Source: Phycisphaerales bacterium
Lineage (GTDB): Bacteria > Planctomycetota > Phycisphaerae > Phycisphaerales > UBA1924
Direction of reading: 5' to 3'
Assembly: GCA_029260315.1 (NCBI GenBank)
Contig: JAJDDM010000135.1
Location: forward strand, 1-64,000
Length of the DNA: 64,000 bases
Shown: positions 58,555-64,000 of the stretch, piece after piece
How positions within the stretch are numbered: the first letter of the stretch is position 1
How the letters are laid out: each line of letters opens with the position of its first letter
Made by a program: the position numbers and the translations under genes
The notes under the pieces: model-generated
Told to the model about the DNA's origin: nothing
The model's database searches: none
What the model saw: only the letters and a program-made list of their open reading frames with translations

Positions 58555-58887
58555 ATGGCCGGGACGTACGTGCTGAAGAAGGCCTCAAATGGCCAGTACA
58601 TGTTCAACTTGCTCGCCGGCAATCACGAGGTGATCCTGACCAGCGAGCTCTACGTGTCGAAGAGTGGTGCCCAGAACGGGATCGAGTCGGTGCGAACCAA
58701 CTCGCCGCATGACTCGCGATACGATCGTCGAACGGCGACGTCCGGAGCGCCCTACTTCGTGCTGAAGGCGGCCAACCACGAGATCATTGGAAAGAGCGAG
58801 ATGTACTCCTCGGCCACCGCCATGGAGACGGGCATCCAGTCCGTCAAGACGAATGGGCCGACGGCGGCGGTGAAGGACGCCACCTGA
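58555..58887 (+). CDS. YegP-family (DUF1508) protein
   Basis: Tandem repeats: YMFNLLAGNHEVILTSELYVSKSGAQNGIESVRTN and YFVLKAANHEIIGKSEMYSSATAMETGIQSVKTN. Confidence 0.9.
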   Translation: MAGTYVLKKASNGQYMFNLLAGNHEVILTSELYVSKSGAQNGIESVRTNSPHDSRYDRRTATSGAPYFVLKAANHEIIGKSEMYSSATAMETGIQSVKTNGPTAAVKDAT

Positions 58888-59093
58888 GGCCCTGCCGACC
58901 AAGGCCACGAGCGCCTTCTCGACGGCGGTGAGTTCGTTGGCCGTAGATGTGCTGTCGCTCTCGCCGCGACACATGGCGCTGGCCGACCCGCAGAAGTTGG
59001 CCGGGTTGTTGCCGTGACGGCGCGTATTCCTTGTGGGCGCATCACAGCGCTGGATGGTCGTCTTGCTGCGGCACGTCCAGCGGGGGAAGAGCC

Positions 59094-59468
59094 ATGGTCT
59101 CACGGTATCGCGCTTCGCTCCTCTGCTTGGCGGGAGCAGCCACGCTCCTCACTCTCGGCTGGGGCGATGGCAGCCGCAGGGATCAACCGCAGGCCATGCC
59201 ATGCGCCGGGGAGAAGATGCGAAGCACCGCTGACGGCCGTTGTCCCGCCCATCAGGAGACCCTCGTCAGGAAGGCGCTGGCGGTTCCCTGCGGTGCGGCC
59301 ACCTGGGCGAGCGCTGCCTATGGCGAGGCGCGGGAAGCGCACTTCCCCTACGGAGCGGCCGGACGGGACCCCGCGACTGGACGAGGCGTCGCAACGCTCC
59401 GCCTTCGAACGTGTGCGGGGTGCACGTCGGCGGAGAGAGCCTGGCTCGCGGCTTCCAGAGGGGACTGA
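59094..59468 (+). CDS. Putative secreted hypothetical protein
   Basis: MVSRYRASLLCLAGAATLLTLGWGDGS signal-like N-terminus. Confidence 0.4.
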   Translation: MVSRYRASLLCLAGAATLLTLGWGDGSRRDQPQAMPCAGEKMRSTADGRCPAHQETLVRKALAVPCGAATWASAAYGEAREAHFPYGAAGRDPATGRGVATLRLRTCAGCTSAERAWLAASRGD

Positions 59469-59490
59469 GGGGTCCTCGTTCCCGGAGGAC

Positions 59491-59757
59491 CTACAGCGGC
59501 CGAATGCGCTTTGCGGGCTTGTCCCTCGCCAACTCGTACTGGGACTTGTAGCGCATCCACGTCTCGGGCTTCTGCTTGAGAGCCCCGGCGATGCGCCAGG
59601 CCATGTCGGCGTGGAGATCGCGTTCCCCGGCGAGGAAGTACGCAAGGCAGCGTCGAGAGATGCCGATCCACTCGGCGAACTCCGTCTGGGTGACGCCGAC
59701 GTGTTCGAGCTGCAGCCGGAGTCTCGCGCCCGGATGTGGCGGACGACGTGCGGGCAT
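59491..59757 (-). CDS. HigA-like XRE antitoxin
   Basis: HPGARLRLQLEHVGVTQTEFAEWIGISRRCLAYFLAGERDLHADMAWRIAGALKQKPETWMRYKSQYELAR. Confidence 0.88.
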   Translation of the reverse strand: MPARRPPHPGARLRLQLEHVGVTQTEFAEWIGISRRCLAYFLAGERDLHADMAWRIAGALKQKPETWMRYKSQYELARDKPAKRIRPL

Positions 59758-59836
59758 TCAGAAACTCCCGAGGGGCCCCCCGCCCCATAGGAAGCGTACG
59801 TCCCTCCGGTGCCAGCGGGATGTGACGTTTCCCATG

Positions 59837-60172
59837 CTAGGAGCGATCCGTAGCCGCAGCACCGGAAGCAGACTCCCCGTTCTTCTTCAGTTGTGGCAAC
59901 GCTCTGATGGGCCGAAGCGAGCCGTGTCGGGCCAGATCGTAGAGATTCTGCGTGTGGAGCCACTCAGCAGCGTCCTCACCCAAGGCACCCGCGATGCGCC
60001 AGGCCATGTCCGGCGTGAGCGACCGCTGGCACCCCACGAGGTAGGCGAGTGCTCGTCGGCTCACACCGATGTGCTGAGCGAAGGCCGTCTGCGAGATGCC
60101 GAGGTCGTCGAGCCGTCGTCGTAGACGCTCTCCGGGGTGCGCGTGCTTGCGGCGTGCATTCGCGTTCTTCAT
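59837..60172 (-). CDS. HigA-like XRE antitoxin, paralog
   Basis: HPGERLRRRLDDLGISQTAFAQHIGVSRRALAYLVGCQRSLTPDMAWRIAGALGEDAAEWLHTQNLYDLAR. Confidence 0.88.
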   Translation of the reverse strand: MKNANARRKHAHPGERLRRRLDDLGISQTAFAQHIGVSRRALAYLVGCQRSLTPDMAWRIAGALGEDAAEWLHTQNLYDLARHGSLRPIRALPQLKKNGESASGAAATDRS

Positions 60173-60488
60173 GGCCCCTCTCCAGCGGACCGCGTCCGTT
60201 CCTATAAGCGGGAAGAACAGCGGAGATGTGAGCGCGCTCCGCGAAAAAAAAGGCGTGCACAATTCTCGCGCACGTGTCGACGGCTGACGAGGCGCCCTTC
60301 TTCCCGTTAGGCGGGACACCTCCTGGCGCACGGAATAGGGCGTGCGCACACGTCTTGCGAATTCGCACACGCACGAGCACAGCGGCAGTGAGGTTGTGGC
60401 GTCGCGCGAAGTGAGAACAAGACGTGCATCACAACCGGGTTGACGCCCTTCGGAGGAGCTCGTACCCCGGAGTGCATCGGAAGGGAGG

Positions 60489-63320
60489 TTGCCCTTGAGC
60501 GACAAGGGACCACTCGCAGCGGGCTTGGCAGCGCACCGAGTAGAGCGAACACGCTCCTCGGCACGCCGCACGGCGACCTTCTGGGAGCGCCGCTATGTGC
60601 TGAAGCACTTTCGTAGCTGTAGCAACGACACACTGTCGAGGGGCAGCGAGCTGCCCATGTCCGAAGTCGTGGCGGTCCTCGAGTCGAACAAGGCCACGCG
60701 ATCTCTCGGCGACGAAAACCGCATCCGCAAGGCCAGATCGGTCGAGCCACCGCTGATGCTGACGCCCCGCGTCGTGCTGGACCGGGCGACGATGCTCGAC
60801 ACGCGTGTGCTAGGCCGCAGGGACGCCTGGTGCCTTGGCGCGATGTTCGTGCTGTCGTTGATGCTGTACGCTGGCACCGCGGCCACCACCGTCACCGGCG
60901 AAGATGCCGGCGAACTCCTTGGTGCAGCCCACGGTCTCGGGGTACCTCACCCGCCCGGCTATCCGCTCTGGACGCTGCTGGGCCATGCCCTGGACCGGGG
61001 GCTGCCCTTCGGGACGGCCGCATGGCGCATCACGCTGGTCTCCGGGCTTTTCTCGGCCCTCGCGAACACGCTGCTGCTGGCGCTGTGCCTGAAGACGCTC
61101 AAGAGCCGGCTCGCCGCCGTGACGGCCGCGGGCCTCTTCGCGGTCTCGCTTACACACTGGACGCAGGCCGTGATCCCGGAGGTCTACGGCCTCAACACCT
61201 TCTTCGTCGCGGCGTGTGCGCTGCTCCTCGTTCGCCTCGCCGAGAAGCCGACCCCGGGGCGCTTGCTGGCCCTCGCTGTGGTCTCGGGCCTTGCACTGAC
61301 CAACCACACCACGGCCCTGGCCACGACTGTCCTCTGTGCCGTCGGAGCAGTCCTCGTTGCCCCGAGGCTGTTCCGTCGTCCCCTCGTCGCCGGGGGTGCG
61401 CTGGCTCTCTGCCTCGCACCCCTGGCGCTCTACCTGCTGCTGCCGGTCTTCTCGGCGAGTGACCCATACGTCGACTGGGGCAACCCCGAGACGACGAGTG
61501 CACTCTGGGAGCACGTGAGCCGGCAACAGTACGCGGGCTCGGAGCGCGATCAGCAAGCCGTCGCCGCCGACTACGGCAGCTACCTCAAGCGCCTCGGGCT
61601 GCTGGCCTCGTCGATGACGGAGCAGTTCGGAGGACCGTGGGTGATCGCGTTTGCGATCGTCGGCTTCTACGTGCTGCTGGTCCGGCAGACGGGGCTGTGG
61701 CTCTACCTGATGGCCTCGGGGTATCTGTGCTCGGTGGCGATCACGCAGCTCACGGCGTACTCGTTCGACCGCGAGCACATCTACGCCAACCAGATCTTCT
61801 TCATCCCGGCGTGGCTCACGCTCGCGTGGTTGGTGGGCGGCGGCATCGACGGCGTGCTCTGGTTGGTCCGCCAGGCGTCGGCACTCTCGCCCCGCACCGT
61901 GCAGCGGGTCGCTGCCGCGGCGTGTGTGGCTCTGCTGGCCTACCCCGCGTGGAGTCACTACCCCCAAGCGGATCGCTCAGAGACCAGGCTCATCGCTGAC
62001 TACGGTAAGGCGCTTCTCGACGCGATGGACGAAGGCGCGCTGTATTTCCCGGCTTCCGACCACAGCACTTTTGCGGTCATGTACTGGCAGGGCGTCGAGG
62101 GCTACCGGACCGACATCGTTATCGCCGACAAGTACGGCCGTTTCGAGCGCGACCTCGTCGAGCCGTTCATCGACGACACCGACCGCCAACACCTCAACGA
62201 GGCCACCAGCTACGACGAGCAACGTCGACGCGTCGAAGCGCTGCTCATCGAACGCTGGCCGGGCCCGGTGTACTTCGCGAACAAGCGCGCAATGGACGAT
62301 CTGCCCGAGCTCCGCTGCGAGCCTCGGGGGCCGCTGTTCGAGATCATGGCCGCCGAGGAAGCCGAGGCGTGGTGGCAGCCCGGCGAAGAAGGCGAGCTAT
62401 CGGCGGGCCTGGCCTTCTGGAGCCGGTTTGACCACCTCGACCTCGAGGACGAGCGCGAGGGACTCGACTTCACCGTGCAGATGGTGCGCGGGGACCTGCG
62501 CTACCTCCGCGGCTTCGCCCACGTGCGAGCCGGTGACCTCGATGGCGCGGTCGCCGAGTGGTCAATGATCGAGGCTGACCTCGCGCCACTCAAGCAGCTG
62601 TTCAACAACATCGGCTCGGCCCTGGCCGATCACGACCGGCTCCCCGAGGCCCTCACGTTCTACGAGCGGGCCCTCTCCGAAGACCCCGAGTACGTCCTGG
62701 GGCTCCGCAACAAGGCCTCGGTCCACGTCAACCTCGGCCAGCTCTCCTCGGCCATCGGGCTGTACGAGCGCATGCTCACCGTTGACCCCGGGCACCGTGA
62801 CGCGAGGCTGAAGCTCGCGGATCTCCTCGAGCAGCAAGGTCGCCCCTCCGAGGCGCTGTATCACCTCGAGGCGTTGGCGCTCGCCGACCTGAGGGACCCC
62901 GTCCCTTGGAAGCTCGCCGGTGGCGTGCTGCTTCGAGGGGGTGACCTCGCCAAGGCCGAGGACGCGTTCGCCGAGGCGCTGGAGCGGGCTCCGCACGATG
63001 ATGAGCTTGCCGAGCGGCTCCAGTTCCTCCGCAGTGGCGCGGCGCTCCTGGCGCAGCAGGCTGTGCCCGACATCCCCGCTGCCGCCGACCCGCTGTTTGA
63101 CCCGTTCGGGGATCCCCTCTCGGATGACTTCGGCGCGGCCCTCTCGGGGCCGCCCCAGGCGCCGGGCGCTCGCGCACCCACTCTCCCCGATCCCACGCCG
63201 CGCCTTCCGGCACCGGGCGGTCTGACACGACCGCCCGGTGTCCCCACCGGCCCAGCAGCCCTTTCGAGCCCACACGGTCTCTCCCCGATCGTCGGCTCTC
63301 TTCCCTCGGGGAGTCCGTGA
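60489..63320 (+). CDS. DUF2723-domain membrane protein with TPR C-terminus (true start probably 60657 or later)
   Basis: TGEDAGELLGAAHGLGVPHPPGYPLWTLLGHAL, multiple TM helices, C-terminal TPRs. Confidence 0.88.
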   Translation: MPLSDKGPLAAGLAAHRVERTRSSARRTATFWERRYVLKHFRSCSNDTLSRGSELPMSEVVAVLESNKATRSLGDENRIRKARSVEPPLMLTPRVVLDRATMLDTRVLGRRDAWCLGAMFVLSLMLYAGTAATTVTGEDAGELLGAAHGLGVPHPPGYPLWTLLGHALDRGLPFGTAAWRITLVSGLFSALANTLLLALCLKTLKSRLAAVTAAGLFAVSLTHWTQAVIPEVYGLNTFFVAACALLLVRLAEKPTPGRLLALAVVSGLALTNHTTALATTVLCAVGAVLVAPRLFRRPLVAGGALALCLAPLALYLLLPVFSASDPYVDWGNPETTSALWEHVSRQQYAGSERDQQAVAADYGSYLKRLGLLASSMTEQFGGPWVIAFAIVGFYVLLVRQTGLWLYLMASGYLCSVAITQLTAYSFDREHIYANQIFFIPAWLTLAWLVGGGIDGVLWLVRQASALSPRTVQRVAAAACVALLAYPAWSHYPQADRSETRLIADYGKALLDAMDEGALYFPASDHSTFAVMYWQGVEGYRTDIVIADKYGRFERDLVEPFIDDTDRQHLNEATSYDEQRRRVEALLIERWPGPVYFANKRAMDDLPELRCEPRGPLFEIMAAEEAEAWWQPGEEGELSAGLAFWSRFDHLDLEDEREGLDFTVQMVRGDLRYLRGFAHVRAGDLDGAVAEWSMIEADLAPLKQLFNNIGSALADHDRLPEALTFYERALSEDPEYVLGLRNKASVHVNLGQLSSAIGLYERMLTVDPGHRDARLKLADLLEQQGRPSEALYHLEALALADLRDPVPWKLAGGVLLRGGDLAKAEDAFAEALERAPHDDELAERLQFLRSGAALLAQQAVPDIPAAADPLFDPFGDPLSDDFGAALSGPPQAPGARAPTLPDPTPRLPAPGGLTRPPGVPTGPAALSSPHGLSPIVGSLPSGSP

Positions 63321-64000
63321 TGAGCATCCTCCGACCACTGGTCGTCTTGCCGACCTACAACGAGCGCGCAAGCCTCCCGCCGCTGCTCGCACAGATCCTG
63401 CGCACGGTGCCCGCAGCGGAGGTCCTGGTCGTCGACGACGACTCACCGGACGGCACCGGCGAGTGGGCCGATGACCAGGCCGTGAGTGAGCCTCGGCTGC
63501 ACGTGATCCATCGCCCCGGGAAACAGGGGCTCGGCTCGGCCTACATGCGGGGCTTCGCGTGGGGGCTGGAGCAGGGCTTTGACGTGCTAGTCGAGATGGA
63601 TGCTGACGGCAGCCACCGCCCGCGGTACCTGCCCGATCTGCTGCGCAAGGTCGAGGACGGTGCCGATCTCGCCATCGGTAGCCGCTGGGTCGAGGGCGGC
63701 GGCACTGTCGGCTGGCCGTTCTCGCGGTTGGTGATGAGCAAGGTCAGCAACTTCATCGCCGAGACCGTGCTGCACATGCACGTGAAGGACGCGACCGCAG
63801 GTTTCCGTGCGTACCGGGCCGAGGTGCTACGGGCGATCGACTTCACGTCCATCGAGGCGGAAGGGTACGCCTTCCAGATCGAGGGGCTGTTCCGGGTCTG
63901 GCGCTACGGCGGGCGAATCGAAGAGACCCCGATCACGTTTACGGACAGGATCTGCGGGTCGAGCAAGATCAGCCGGGTCGAGGTGCTCGGTGCGATGACC
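63320..64000 (+). CDS. Polyprenol/dolichol-phosphate mannosyltransferase-like GT2, 3' end beyond window
   Basis: LVVLPTYNERASLPPLLAQIL...VLVVDDDSPDGTGEWAD...VEMDADGSHRPRYLPDLL...DATAGFRAY; overlaps upstream TGA. Confidence 0.92.
   Translation, partial: MSILRPLVVLPTYNERASLPPLLAQILRTVPAAEVLVVDDDSPDGTGEWADDQAVSEPRLHVIHRPGKQGLGSAYMRGFAWGLEQGFDVLVEMDADGSHRPRYLPDLLRKVEDGADLAIGSRWVEGGGTVGWPFSRLVMSKVSNFIAETVLHMHVKDATAGFRAYRAEVLRAIDFTSIEAEGYAFQIEGLFRVWRYGGRIEETPITFTDRICGSSKISRVEVLGAMT

Noticed and set aside
1-64000. CRISPR array
   Set aside because: No regularly spaced 24-40 bp direct repeats with unique spacers seen; repeats found are dispersed or iteron-like.

Overview
The window is a GC-rich bacterial chromosome segment, possibly planctomycete-like (inference). 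It has a ~48 kb mosaic island between conserved flanks. Left flank (1-12.3 kb): NarL/LuxR response regulator plus propeller histidine kinase, FG-GAP protein, beta-helix secreted protein and two tandem B12-binding radical SAM enzymes. An intact tRNA-Asp(GTC) at 12313-12389 is followed 114 bp later by a tyrosine integrase, so the island is probably anchored at this tRNA. Cargo cassettes are separated by repeats, IS remnants, RadC duplicates and integrase/attP relics: (i) a Ubl-E2-JAB-E1 operon (15.85-18.75 kb) in Bil/Bub-like order; (ii) a secreted three-gene operon; (iii) paired pilin-like membrane proteins; (iv) a Gfo/Idh/MocA oxidoreductase plus STAND NTPase; (v) a KTSC module; (vi) a flavin amine oxidase plus 68-aa partner; (vii) an AAA+ ATPase plus S8 subtilase. 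A second integrase precedes a plasmid-like replicon (ParA, partner, RepA, iteron/DnaA-box origin). Downstream of that origin lies a ~1.73 kb apparently non-coding region (52441-54174) packed with perfect hairpins, some GNRA-capped, followed by a basic 225-aa ORF. This is my best candidate for an undescribed system: a giant structured RNA with a dedicated protein. The right flank (60.5 kb to end) is a DUF2723/TPR membrane protein and a GT2 mannosyltransferase. All family calls are from reading the protein sequences; no searches were run.
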